Shown here piece by piece: positions 27,598 to 35,848 of a DNA stretch of 40,823 bases (the stretch's first letter is position 1; every line of letters begins with the position of its first letter). Below the pieces are notes generated by a model. The model had not been told where the DNA came from and ran no database searches. It saw nothing but the letters and a program-made list of their open reading frames with translations. The stretch lies in contig NZ_BMTO01000009.1 in assembly GCF_014649715.1 (NCBI RefSeq), positions 340,672 through 381,494 on the forward strand, in the 5' to 3' direction. This DNA is from Streptomyces lateritius (GTDB lineage Bacteria > Actinomycetota > Actinomycetes > Streptomycetales > Streptomycetaceae). The position numbers and the translations under genes were made by a program.

Positions 27598-28935
27598 CTA
27601 CTTCGCCTGGGCGATGTCGCGGTCGATCTGGGCCGCCGTCTCCTCAAGGCCCTTCTTCAGGTCCTTCACCTGGCCCTTCTCGTACTTCTGGGCGAAGTCC
27701 TGGAAGGTGTCCTGGTACGTGGAGCCGTTCACCGCGCCGTCGGAGGTGGAGGACTCGGGGTGCTGGGCGATGTCCAGGAAGACCTTGAAGTGTTCGTCGA
27801 CCTTCAGCTTCGGTGACTTCAGGGCCTCCAGGGTGGAGGGGACGTTTCCGATGCCGTTGGCGAACTCCACCACCGCATCGGTGTCCATGGTCATGTACTT
27901 GATCAGTTTCCAGGCCGCGTTCTGCTTCCTGCTCTGCGGCGCGAGACCGATGATCGTGCCGGAGAGATAGCCCTTGCCGTACTCGGCCACCTCGTCGTCG
28001 GCGACCGGGAGCGGCGCGACGCCGACCTCGAAGTCGACCTTGGCGTCCTTGATGAAGTTGAGCCGCCACTCGCCGTCCAGCTGCATGGCGACCTGACCGG
28101 TGTGGAAGGGGTGCTTGGCGCCCCACTCGTCGCCGAAGGTGGTGCGGTACTTGTCCAGCTTGGCGAACCCGCCCAGGCCGTCGACCAGCGACTTCTGGTA
28201 GGTCAGCATCTCGGCGAAGGCCGGGTCCTCGGCCAGGTTCGACTTGCCGTTCTCGTCGAAGTACGTGTGGTCCCACTGCGACATGTAGTGCGAGGGGACG
28301 GTCTCGTAGCCGAGGTAGTTCGGCATGAAGCCGAGCTGCTCGTAGCTGTCGCCCTTCTCCTTGGTCAGCTTCTTGGCGACCTCGCGGAACTCGGACCACG
28401 TCTTCGGCGGGGCGGTGATGCCGGCCGCCTTGAAGGCGTCCTTGTTGTAGTAGAGCCCGTACGCGTCGGAGAGCAGGGGCAGCGAGCAGCGCCTGCCCTC
28501 GAACTGGGTGTAGTCCTGGAGGACCTTCGAGAACGTCTTGTCCAGATCCACCTTGTCCTTCTCCAGGAAGGGCTTCAGGTCCGCGAGCGCGCCGGAGTGG
28601 CAGAACTTGCCGACGTTGGACGTGGTGAAGGAGGCGGCCACGTCCGGGCCGTTCGAACCGCCCGCGCGCAGCGCCTGGCTCAGCTTGGCGTCGTTGATGT
28701 TGCCGACGACCTTGACCTTGATGTTCGGGTGCGCCTTCTCGAAGCGGGCGACGTTGTCCTGGATCGCCTTGACCTCGGCGGGCGCCGACCAGCCGTGCCA
28801 GAAGGTGATCGTGGTCTTCGCGTCCGGGTCGGCGCTCGCGCCGTCGGCGGCGGAGCCGGTGCAGGCGGAGGCGAGGAGCGCGGTCGAGGCGGTGACGGCG
28901 AGCGCGACGGCTGCTCTGCGCGGGTGTACGGGCAT
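27598..28935 (-). CDS. csnE: Extracellular sugar-binding lipoprotein CsnE
   Basis: The 445-residue protein has a lipoprotein signal peptide with LLASAC and the acylated Cys at 25, followed by a Thr/Gly/Ala spacer. The body is a family-1 solute-binding fold: TTITFWHGWS, a PDVAASFTTSN segment, LPLLSDAYGLYYNKDAF and GEWRLNFIK. It captures chitosan-derived oligosaccharides for the CsnFG permease, as inferred from the operon. An 84-base gap separates it from csnR and contains a threefold repeat of an 8-base element. Aromatic residues scattered in the cleft region are usual for oligosaccharide binding. Confidence 0.92.
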   Translation of the reverse strand: MPVHPRRAAVALAVTASTALLASACTGSAADGASADPDAKTTITFWHGWSAPAEVKAIQDNVARFEKAHPNIKVKVVGNINDAKLSQALRAGGSNGPDVAASFTTSNVGKFCHSGALADLKPFLEKDKVDLDKTFSKVLQDYTQFEGRRCSLPLLSDAYGLYYNKDAFKAAGITAPPKTWSEFREVAKKLTKEKGDSYEQLGFMPNYLGYETVPSHYMSQWDHTYFDENGKSNLAEDPAFAEMLTYQKSLVDGLGGFAKLDKYRTTFGDEWGAKHPFHTGQVAMQLDGEWRLNFIKDAKVDFEVGVAPLPVADDEVAEYGKGYLSGTIIGLAPQSRKQNAAWKLIKYMTMDTDAVVEFANGIGNVPSTLEALKSPKLKVDEHFKVFLDIAQHPESSTSDGAVNGSTYQDTFQDFAQKYEKGQVKDLKKGLEETAAQIDRDIAQAK

Positions 28936-28992
28936 GACGGAGTCTCCCTGGGGCGGAGGGGGTTACGGAGGGACGGGCGACTGCTGGTGCTG

Positions 28993-29030
28993 CCGGGACG
29001 TGTGTCGCCGGGACGGGTGCTACCGGGACG
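28993..29030 (-). repeat. Threefold 15-base-period repeat at the csnR-csnE junction
   Basis: CCGGGACG occurs three times at exactly 15-base spacing (28993, 29008, 29023), with flanks that also partly match. The csnR stop (TAG at 29020-29022) lies inside the array, so one copy is coding and two are intergenic. The array sits in the leader of csnE and could affect mRNA processing or relative expression of repressor and transporter. It could equally be simple replication slippage. Confidence 0.85.
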
Positions 29031-30234
29031 TGTCGAACACCTCGTCACGGGTGGCGGCGAGGGCGCTTTCCAGAGCTCCGCGCAGCACGGGGTGCTCGCA
29101 CACGTCCCCGAGGACGAGCCGGGGACGGGAGGCGGCGAGTTCGGCCAGCTCGGACTGGACGCGCTCGCGCAGGGGTTCCCCGCCGGCGACGATCACCTCG
29201 CCGGACAGGACGAGGAGCTCGGGGTCGAGCACGGCGACGAGGGAGGCGAGACCGGTGGCGAGCCGCTCGGCGTACTGGTCGAGGAGCGCCGCGTACCGGG
29301 CGTCGTCGCCGTGGTGCGCGGCCGCGTGGGCGAGCAGCCCGGAAGCGGTCGGTACGTAGGGCTGCTCGGCGGTCTCGATCCCGAGGGCCCGGGCGAGCCG
29401 GGGCACGGACTGGACGCCGGCCAGCTCCTGGAAGCCACCGGAGTTGGCCTTGGCGACCTGTCGTACGAGCGGCGTGCCGGGCACCGGCAGGAAGCCGACC
29501 TCGCCGGCGCCGCCGGTGAAGCCGCGGTGGAGCCGGCCGCCCAGGACGAGGGCGGCGCCGAGGCCCTCCTCGTTCCACAGCAGGACGAAGTCCTCGTGGC
29601 CGCGTGCCGCGCCCAGCCGCTGCTCGGCCACGGCGACGAGGTTCACGTCGTTCTCGTACTCGAACGGCATCGGGAGCACCGCCGCCAGCTCCGCCAGGAG
29701 CGTGGGGGAGTGCCAGCCGGGCAGGTGCGAGGCGTACCGCAGCCGCCCGGTCGCCGGGTCGAAGGCGCCGGGGGTGCCGATGACGAGCCGGTGGACGTCG
29801 GCCGGGGTGATCCCGGCGTCCTTGGCGGCGGCGTCGAGGGCGGTGGTGACCTGGCGCACGACGCCTTCCGCGGCCCGCCCGGGGGTTCTCAGCTCGAACT
29901 CGCCGACGACCTCGCCCGTGATGTCGGCGACGGCGGCAAGGATCCGCTGCGGGGTCACGTCGAGTCCGGCGGCGAAGGCGGCCCGGGCGTTGACCGCGTA
30001 CAGCTGGGCGCTGGGGCCGGGCCGCCCCGCCGTGGTGCCGGTGGCGACGACGAGCCCGGCCGCTTCGAGCCGTGCGAGCAGCTGGGAGGCGGTCGGCTTG
30101 GACAGGCCGGTGAGCTTGCCGATCCGGGTGCGGGACAAGGTCCCGTGTTCAAGGAGCAGATCGAGGGCGGCGCGGTCGTTCATCGCGCGCAGCACGCGCG
30201 GCGTGCCGGGAGTCCCCGGAGTCGTACCGGCCAT
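29020..30234 (-). CDS. csnR: ROK-family transcriptional repressor CsnR
   Basis: The 404-residue protein has a winged helix-turn-helix at about 20-75 (GTLSRTRIGKLTGLSKPTASQLL) followed by a ROK ligand domain with the PFEYENDVNLVAVAEQ segment. The usual ROK zinc motif (CxCGxxGCxE) after the GGAGEVGFLP stretch is absent; no cysteine occurs there. The ATG at 30234 is chosen because the winged helix begins just after it; a GTG at 30264 would add ten residues. CsnR is the first gene of the csn operon and, in S. lividans and S. coelicolor, represses both this operon and the chitosanase gene csnA. A perfect palindrome lies upstream at 30293-30307, consistent with autoregulation. csnA is not in this window. 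Confidence 0.9.
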   Translation of the reverse strand: MAGTTPGTPGTPRVLRAMNDRAALDLLLEHGTLSRTRIGKLTGLSKPTASQLLARLEAAGLVVATGTTAGRPGPSAQLYAVNARAAFAAGLDVTPQRILAAVADITGEVVGEFELRTPGRAAEGVVRQVTTALDAAAKDAGITPADVHRLVIGTPGAFDPATGRLRYASHLPGWHSPTLLAELAAVLPMPFEYENDVNLVAVAEQRLGAARGHEDFVLLWNEEGLGAALVLGGRLHRGFTGGAGEVGFLPVPGTPLVRQVAKANSGGFQELAGVQSVPRLARALGIETAEQPYVPTASGLLAHAAAHHGDDARYAALLDQYAERLATGLASLVAVLDPELLVLSGEVIVAGGEPLRERVQSELAELAASRPRLVLGDVCEHPVLRGALESALAATRDEVFDTSR

Positions 30235-30292
30235 GACGGACGCACCTGCCCTTCGTCTTCCCACTGTTCACCGTGCCGGACCGCTGCACTGT

Positions 30293-30307
30293 TAGGAAAC
30301 TTTCCTA
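30293..30307. promoter_or_regulatory. Perfect 15-base palindrome upstream of csnR, probable CsnR operator
   Basis: TAGGAAA-C-TTTCCTA is a perfect inverted repeat (7+1+7) located 59 bases before the csnR ATG, in an AT-richer island. A further half-site-like TAGGA lies at 30313-30317. From memory, the palindromic CsnR box described upstream of csnR and csnA has the same TAGGAAA core. The site would overlap or adjoin the csn promoter and allow autorepression relieved by chitosan oligosaccharides. Confidence 0.85.
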
Positions 30308-30364
30308 TTGGGTAGGAGGACCGTAAGGCGGCCGTCACCGGGCCGTCAATACCTCTGGACGCAG

Positions 30365-30406
30365 GACGCCCCCGGAGGCAACCAAAGAGTTACCTGCGGG
30401 GGCGTC
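30365..30406 (-). terminator. Hairpin terminator downstream of the MscS gene
   Basis: Arms 30365-30382 and 30389-30406 pair at 16 of 18 positions around a 6-base loop; the outer ten base pairs are nearly all GC and uninterrupted. It begins 29 bases after the MscS stop on the minus strand and separates that gene from the csn promoter region. Confidence 0.8.
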
Positions 30407-30435
30407 GGGCCGGGGGAGGTCCGTACGGGGAGCGG

Positions 30436-31503
30436 CTACTTCGAGAGGTTCGGCTGCGAGGGCGGGATGGGGGTCGCCGCCGCCGACTGCGGGGAGGTCG
30501 CCGAGGCGAACACCGAGGGAGCCGCCATGCCGGCGGTCGGGTCCGCAGCGGACTCCTCCGGCTGGGCCGGGACGCCGCCGACGATGCGGATGCCCGCCGC
30601 GTCCAGGGCGCGCTTGATCCGCCAGCGCAGCTCGCGCTCGACACCCAGGGCCTTGCCCGGCATCGTCTTGGCCGAGACGCGGATCGTCATGGAGTCGAGC
30701 AGCACCTCGTTGAGGCCGAGGGTCTCCACCGGGCCCCACAGGCGCTCGTTCCAGGGCTCCACCTTGGAGATCTCGTCCGAGACCTGGGCGATGACCTCGT
30801 TGATCCGGTCCAGGTCCTCCGTCGGCCGGACCGTGACGTCGACCGCCGCCGTGGCCCAGCCCTGGCTGAGGTTCCCGATCCGCTTGATCTCGCCGTTGCG
30901 GACGTACCAGATCTCACCGTTGTCGCCGCGCAGCTTCGTCACCCGCAGGCCGACCTCTATGACCTCACCCGAGGCCACCCCCGCGTCGACCGAGTCACCT
31001 ACGCCGTACTGGTCCTCCAGGATCATGAAGACACCCGAGAGGAAGTCGGTGACCAGGTTCCGGGCGCCGAAGCCGATCGCCACACCCGCGACACCGGCCG
31101 AGGCGAGCAGCGGCGCCAGGTCGATCTTGAAGGCGCCCAGGATCATCAGCCCGGCCGTGCCCAGAATCACGAAGGACGCGACGGACCGCAGCACCGAGCC
31201 GATCGCCTCGGAGCGCTGGCGCCGCCGCTCGGCGTTGACCAGCAGACCACCGAGCGCCGTGCCTTCCACCGCCTGCGCGGAGCGGTTCATCCGCTCGATC
31301 AGCTTCGTCAGGGCGCGGCGTATGGCCATCCGCAGCAGCAGGGCGACGACCAGGATGAGCAGGATCCGCAGACCGGTGTTCAGCCAGGTGGACCAGTTCT
31401 CCTCCACCCAGCCCGCGGCGTTCGTCGCCTTCTGCGCGGCCTCGTCCAAGGTGACGGGGACGGGCTGCGGCTCGTCGGCGGTCGGCAGGGCGGACCAGGA
31501 CAC
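30436..31503 (-). CDS. Mechanosensitive ion channel, MscS family
   Basis: The 355-residue protein has membrane helices at about 45-63, 100-122 and a pore-lining third helix (LLASAGVAGVAIGFGARNLVTD) rich in Gly and Ala as in MscS TM3. The beta domain VGDSVDAGVASGEVIEVGLRVTKLRGDNGEI and an alpha/beta vestibule follow, ending in a Pro/Ser/Ala tail. It should release solutes on hypo-osmotic shock. The GTG at 31503 is chosen because GGAGG lies seven bases upstream; longer in-frame starts (up to 31659) lack a good site and add a non-family N-terminus. It diverges from the HNH gene and carries a 16-base tandem duplication in its leader. Confidence 0.92.
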   Translation of the reverse strand: MSWSALPTADEPQPVPVTLDEAAQKATNAAGWVEENWSTWLNTGLRILLILVVALLLRMAIRRALTKLIERMNRSAQAVEGTALGGLLVNAERRRQRSEAIGSVLRSVASFVILGTAGLMILGAFKIDLAPLLASAGVAGVAIGFGARNLVTDFLSGVFMILEDQYGVGDSVDAGVASGEVIEVGLRVTKLRGDNGEIWYVRNGEIKRIGNLSQGWATAAVDVTVRPTEDLDRINEVIAQVSDEISKVEPWNERLWGPVETLGLNEVLLDSMTIRVSAKTMPGKALGVERELRWRIKRALDAAGIRIVGGVPAQPEESAADPTAGMAAPSVFASATSPQSAAATPIPPSQPNLSK

Positions 31504-31525
31504 GTGGAAACCTCCGGGCGTGGCG

Positions 31526-31558
31526 TACGCGGACCATCCACCTACGCGGACCATCCAC
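31526..31558 (-). repeat. 16-base direct repeat in the leader of the MscS gene
   Basis: TACGCGGACCATCCAC occurs twice (31526-31541 and 31543-31558), separated by one base. The array ends 23 bases before the chosen GTG of the channel gene. A role in regulation is possible; slippage is the simpler reading. The remaining intergenic sequence to 31768 must contain both divergent promoters, but none is convincing by eye. Confidence 0.85.
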
Positions 31559-31768
31559 ACTAACGGGGCATCGCATGTACTCCCGTTGTCCTGCGCGAGG
31601 GAGAGACCGAGTTCACCCGGGGAAGTACCGGGAGACGGTTTCCGTGTGGTCGAGAACACTTCCAGCCCGTTACCGGTACGTGGTAGCGCTCCGACCTGGC
31701 ATGAGGAGAAACTGAGAGCAGTTCGTCCCGGCGCGAGCCACGCGCCGCCGGCGTATTAGGAGGCATCC

Positions 31769-32332
31769 GTGCCGCACGTCCTGGTCCTCAACGCGTCGTA
31801 CGAGCCCCTCGGCGTCGTACCGCTCCGCCGCGCGCTCGTCCTCGTCCTCGAGAACAAGGCACTCTGCCTCGAGGAGTCCGGCGCCTTCCTGCACAGCGAG
31901 ACCCGCGTCATCGCCGCGCCCAGCGTGGTGCGGCTGAAGCGGTTCGTACGGGTCCCCTACCGGGGGCCCGTTCCTCTGACCCGCAGAGCGCTCTTCGCCC
32001 GCGACGGTGGACGCTGCATGTACTGCGGTGGCGTCGCAACCAGCGTCGACCACGTCGTTCCGCGCAGCCGCGGGGGTACGCACGCCTGGGAGAACGTCGT
32101 GGCGGCCTGCCGCCGCTGCAACCACGTCAAGGCCGACCGGCACCTCCGGGAACTGGGCTGGCGGCTGCGCCACCCACCCGCCCCGCCCAGCGGTCTGGCC
32201 TGGCGGATCATCGGAACCGGTCACCGGGACCCGCGCTGGCTGCCGTACCTGCAGCCGTACGGCGCGGACGACGTGATGGCCCGGATCGACGCTGTCCCCA
32301 CCGCCCCCACGGGGGCCGTGAAGACGGGCTGA
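31769..32332 (+). CDS. HNH endonuclease
   Basis: The 187-residue protein carries a zinc-stabilised HNH nuclease domain. CMYC (Cys83, Cys86) and CRRC (Cys114, Cys117) bind structural zinc; the catalytic motif is VDHVVPRS (Asp94, His95), followed by Asn109 (WENVV) and a final NHVK (Asn118, His119, Lys121). The N-terminus MPHVLVLNASYEPLGVV is characteristic of an actinobacterial HNH group of about this length. The GTG follows AGGAGG by five bases, a very good ribosome site. The gene is single, not linked to phage or restriction genes, and its cellular role is unknown. A DNA-repair or stress role is possible but not shown here. Confidence 0.93.
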   Translation: MPHVLVLNASYEPLGVVPLRRALVLVLENKALCLEESGAFLHSETRVIAAPSVVRLKRFVRVPYRGPVPLTRRALFARDGGRCMYCGGVATSVDHVVPRSRGGTHAWENVVAACRRCNHVKADRHLRELGWRLRHPPAPPSGLAWRIIGTGHRDPRWLPYLQPYGADDVMARIDAVPTAPTGAVKTG

Positions 32333-32371
32333 TCCGGGCCGTCGTCGTACGGGGCCTCCGGGGCGCCTCCC

Positions 32372-35300
32372 CTACTCCTCCGGCCGCCCCGGCCCCGAAG
32401 GCTGCCCGGGCGGCGGTCCCGGCGGCTTCGGCGGTGGGGCGACGGCGTACGTCTCCACCGACCAGAGCGAGTACCCGTACTCCGTCGCCCGCGCGTCGCC
32501 CTGCACCCGCAGGAAGCGGGTGTCCGCCGCGTCCATGCGGACCGACTCGCGGCCGCCGCGACCGTCGGCGACGGTCGCCGCCGTGCGCCAGGTCCGGCCG
32601 TCGGCGGAGACCTGGACGCGGTAGCGGGAGGCGTACGCGTCCTGCCAGTGGAGGACCACCTGCCCTATCCGGGCCGGTCGCGGGAGCTCCAGCTGCCACC
32701 AGGCGCCGTCCTCGGCCGGCGAGGACCAGCGGGTCTTCGGGTCGCCGTCCACGGCCGAGGCGGCCGGGAAGTCGGGGGTCTCGTCGCCCGAGGAGGAGGC
32801 CGTCGCCGTCCGCGCCAGGTCCGGGCCCGCCGTGCGGGGGAAGGCGCGGACCGTCAGCACCCGCTCCTCGCCCGCGAAGGAGACCGGCACCTGGTACGAA
32901 CCCGCCGCCACGTCCGGCGCGACCGAGACCTCCAGCGGCACCGTCGTCCGCGTGCCGCGCGGCACCAGCGCCTCCTTCGGCAGCCGTACGGTGACGCCCT
33001 TCGGCGCCCGTGCCGTCAGCGGCCCGCGCACCTCGCCCGCCCGCCGGCCCGTCAGCCGGACCTCCACCCGCCGCGCCGGGCCGCCGATCTCGGCGTCCGT
33101 CTCGCTCCGGGCCAGCTCCATCTCGGCGCGCGGCTCGTCCGCGAACCACGGCACCAGGGACCGGACCTCGGGGGCCGTGCCGCTCCACACGACCCGCACC
33201 GCCTCCGCGCGCAGCCCCTTCACGTCCGTCTGCGTCCAGCCCGAGGCCGACAGGAGCCCCAGCGAGCGCCATCCCTCACCGGGGACGTACGCCTCCACGC
33301 GCGCGTGCGGGCCGGCGCCGCCGGCCCCGCCCGCGCCCGGCTCCGTCATCACGGTCACCGTCTCCACCGGACGGGAACGGTCGAGCCGGAGCGTGTAGGA
33401 GTCCTCGGCACGGTCCACCGACTGCCGGCGGTCCCGGTCGGCGCCCGTCCAGGCCGCCGACTCCGCCACCGCGCGCGTGAGGAACGGGTCGAGGACGCCC
33501 TTGCCGACCGTCGCCTCGCTCGCCCTCAGCGCCTCGCGCAGGGGTTCGAGCCGCAGATGGGCCCGCCAGGCCGCCGCGCCGTCGCCGCGGGCCTGCGCGA
33601 GCAGCATGTCGACCGCCGTCTCACCCGCGAGGCCGTACCGCGACAGCTGCTCCAGCCAGGGCCGCACCTCGTCGTCGAGGGTGCCGTCCGCCGTCCCGGC
33701 CAGCCGCCGGGGCGCCTCCCGCATCACGGTGAACGCGGCCCTCAGCTCGCGTGCCGCCTTCTCCCGCGCGGCCTGGTCCGAGGCCGTGCGGCTGTTCCAG
33801 AACGCGGTCGTCAGCGGCTTGAGGTAAGCCGACTCGCCCGCCGGGTCGAGGATCGAGGAGGCGTCGTTCCCGGCCAGGGCGCGCAGCGCCTCGCGGGCCG
33901 CCCGGTCGGGTCCGGCCAGCTCGTCGACGGCGGCCCGCCAGGACTCCCGAGGCCGGTAACCCTTCGGGTTCCAGGCGTAGTCGGCCGCCGTGAACAGCGG
34001 GATGCGGGAGACCGCGGCCTGCTCCATGGCATTGGCGAGGAACGCCGCCGAACCGGCCGCCACCGCCGGCTCGCGGCCCATGGAGGGGCCGAGGAAGAGC
34101 CGGTCCTCGGCGTAGTCGTTGACGGGGTAGTTGTCCATGGTGACCAGCGGGCGGCGCAGCGCGTCGCGGGCGCCGGCCAGTTCGCGCCCGGTGATCGTGC
34201 GCGGGACGACGCCGACGCCCGTCCAGGCCACCTGCACCCGGTCGTCGAGCCGCTCGGCGAGCGCGGTGCGGTACTCCGTCGCGCCGTCCTGGTAGTACTC
34301 CGTCGGCATCAGGGTCAGCGGCTGCGCGTCCGGGTACCGCTCTGCGAGATGCCGGGCCACGGCGCCGGCCACGCGCGCGTGGGCGGTGGCGGCCGCCGCC
34401 GGCCCGCGCCCGAAGGTGTCCGCGTCCTTCGAGCAGTGCCACTCGGTGTAGCTGACGTCCTGGAACTGGAGCTGGAAGGACCGCACGCCCAACGCCCACA
34501 TCGCGTCCACCTTGCGGGTGAGCGCCCTCACGTCGTCGTCCGACGCCAGACACATGGACTGGGCGGGGGCGACCGCCCACGCCAGCGTCACGTGGTTGGC
34601 ACGCGCCCGCTCCGCGAGCTCGCGGAACGCGGCGCGCTGCTCGGCGGGGTAGGGATCGCGCCACTGCGTCTGGCGGTACGGGTCGTCACCGGGCGCGTAG
34701 AGGTAACGGTTCTGTTTGGTGCGGCCCATGAAGTCGAGCTGGGCCAGACGCTGTTCCCGGGTCCAGGGGTGGCCGTAGAAGCCCTCGGTCAGGCCACGCA
34801 CGGCGGTGCCGGGCCAGTCGCGGATCAGGACACCGGGCACGCGGCCTCCGCCGTCCTGCCCGCCCGTCAGCTGACGCAGGGTCTGGACGGCATGGAAGAG
34901 GCCGTCCTCGCCGACCCCGTCCAGGACGACCGTGTCCCGGCCCTCGAACCGGCCGGTCGCGAGACGGTAGCCGCCGAGCGGCAGATCGGCCCGCTCCGGC
35001 GTCCGCAGCGCCCGCAGGGCCTCCTGAGCCCCGGAGACCTCGGTGGCCGAGCCTCCGGGACCGGCCGCGCGGACGACGGTCCCGGCGCCCGGCAGGGACG
35101 TGTGGACGGTCCGTACCCCCGCCGCGCGCAGCACCTCGCGCAGCGCGGCGACGGCGTACGGATCGGCGTCGGCGTCCGTGAGGAGCGTCACCTCGTCACC
35201 GAGGGGCACCGGGGAGTCCGTGGGCGTGAGGGACTGTGGGCGAGGCCACACCGAGGGCACGGCCCGCTGCTCGTCGGGGGCGGTCACCGGCGAGACCGGC

Positions 35301-35398
35301 GCGGCCTGGGCGAGACCGGGGAGGCCGCCGCCGAGGAGGCCGCCGATCACCGCGGCGGCCACGGCCGATGCGGTCCGCTTCCTGCGCCCGAGGTGCAC
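32372..35398 (-). CDS. Secreted GH84-like beta-N-acetylglucosaminidase/hyaluronidase with altered active site
   Basis: The 1008-residue protein has a signal peptide (1-33, ending AQAA), an N-terminal GH20b-like domain (about 47-180), a GH84 barrel (about 190-490), a helical domain, a beta domain (about 620-740), a NEW3-like region (about 760-850) and a C-terminal F5/8-type discoidin domain (about 855-985). GH84 landmarks are GLTEGFYGHPWT, YLYAPGDDPY, WTGVGVV and NYPVNDY. Compared with the Clostridium NagJ sequence as I remember it, the catalytic pair Asp-Asp is Gln313-Asp314 and the substrate-binding Lys of YAPKDD is Gly237. The acid/base Asp is kept. The GTG has AAGGAG six bases upstream. 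The target is probably an extracellular amino-sugar polymer or glycoprotein. Confidence 0.9.
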   Translation of the reverse strand: MHLGRRKRTASAVAAAVIGGLLGGGLPGLAQAAPVSPVTAPDEQRAVPSVWPRPQSLTPTDSPVPLGDEVTLLTDADADPYAVAALREVLRAAGVRTVHTSLPGAGTVVRAAGPGGSATEVSGAQEALRALRTPERADLPLGGYRLATGRFEGRDTVVLDGVGEDGLFHAVQTLRQLTGGQDGGGRVPGVLIRDWPGTAVRGLTEGFYGHPWTREQRLAQLDFMGRTKQNRYLYAPGDDPYRQTQWRDPYPAEQRAAFRELAERARANHVTLAWAVAPAQSMCLASDDDVRALTRKVDAMWALGVRSFQLQFQDVSYTEWHCSKDADTFGRGPAAAATAHARVAGAVARHLAERYPDAQPLTLMPTEYYQDGATEYRTALAERLDDRVQVAWTGVGVVPRTITGRELAGARDALRRPLVTMDNYPVNDYAEDRLFLGPSMGREPAVAAGSAAFLANAMEQAAVSRIPLFTAADYAWNPKGYRPRESWRAAVDELAGPDRAAREALRALAGNDASSILDPAGESAYLKPLTTAFWNSRTASDQAAREKAARELRAAFTVMREAPRRLAGTADGTLDDEVRPWLEQLSRYGLAGETAVDMLLAQARGDGAAAWRAHLRLEPLREALRASEATVGKGVLDPFLTRAVAESAAWTGADRDRRQSVDRAEDSYTLRLDRSRPVETVTVMTEPGAGGAGGAGPHARVEAYVPGEGWRSLGLLSASGWTQTDVKGLRAEAVRVVWSGTAPEVRSLVPWFADEPRAEMELARSETDAEIGGPARRVEVRLTGRRAGEVRGPLTARAPKGVTVRLPKEALVPRGTRTTVPLEVSVAPDVAAGSYQVPVSFAGEERVLTVRAFPRTAGPDLARTATASSSGDETPDFPAASAVDGDPKTRWSSPAEDGAWWQLELPRPARIGQVVLHWQDAYASRYRVQVSADGRTWRTAATVADGRGGRESVRMDAADTRFLRVQGDARATEYGYSLWSVETYAVAPPPKPPGPPPGQPSGPGRPEE

Positions 35399-35605
35399 GG
35401 GGGACTCCTTTGTCACGAGGGGGTTACGAGCCCACCACCCGCCCGGCTGAGGTGTCAATGCGACTGGTCGATGTGTCTGCTTTGCCCGGCGGCCTTTCGG
35501 CGAGGTGGCACTCCTCGGCCAAGTTCGGCCGGTAAAACGGGGTGCGCTGGGTAGGGCTCAGTCGTTGTCCCCCTGGTCCCACCTTCGAGACATCCGGGAG
35601 CCCTC

Positions 35606-35800
35606 ATGTCCGTGACCACCCCCCACGCCGCTCACTCCAAACAGATACCGGTCCTGATCCCGGGACCGCTGACCAGCGAACCCCCGCTCGCCCACGCCAC
35701 CCCCCTCACCAGCGAGCCGCCCCTGACCTACGCGGCCCCCCTCACCAGCGAACCCACCGCCCCCGGCACGGCGGGCGGTACCGAGTCCCCCGGAGTCTGA
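35606..35800 (+). CDS. Small repeat-containing protein upstream of malQ
   Basis: A 64-residue frame starts at an ATG with GGGAG about six bases upstream and ends 48 bases before malQ, on the same strand. The protein has three imperfect copies of a Pro-Leu-Thr-Ser-Glu-Pro element about 13-14 residues apart (PGPLTSEPPLAHA, TPLTSEPPLTYA, APLTSEPTAPG), rich in Pro and Thr and likely unstructured. No family was recognised. The good ribosome site and position in the malQ leader make a translated gene plausible, but codon bias alone cannot settle it at this length. Confidence 0.5.
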   Translation: MSVTTPHAAHSKQIPVLIPGPLTSEPPLAHATPLTSEPPLTYAAPLTSEPTAPGTAGGTESPGV

Positions 35801-35848
35801 CTCCCCCTCGGGCCGCTCCTCCCGGCCCCGGAGCCCTCGGAGTGTGAA

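Noticed and set aside
32333..32371. Terminator between the HNH and GH84 genes
   Set aside because: The 39-base gap is GC-rich with only short, competing pairings; no clear stem could be drawn.
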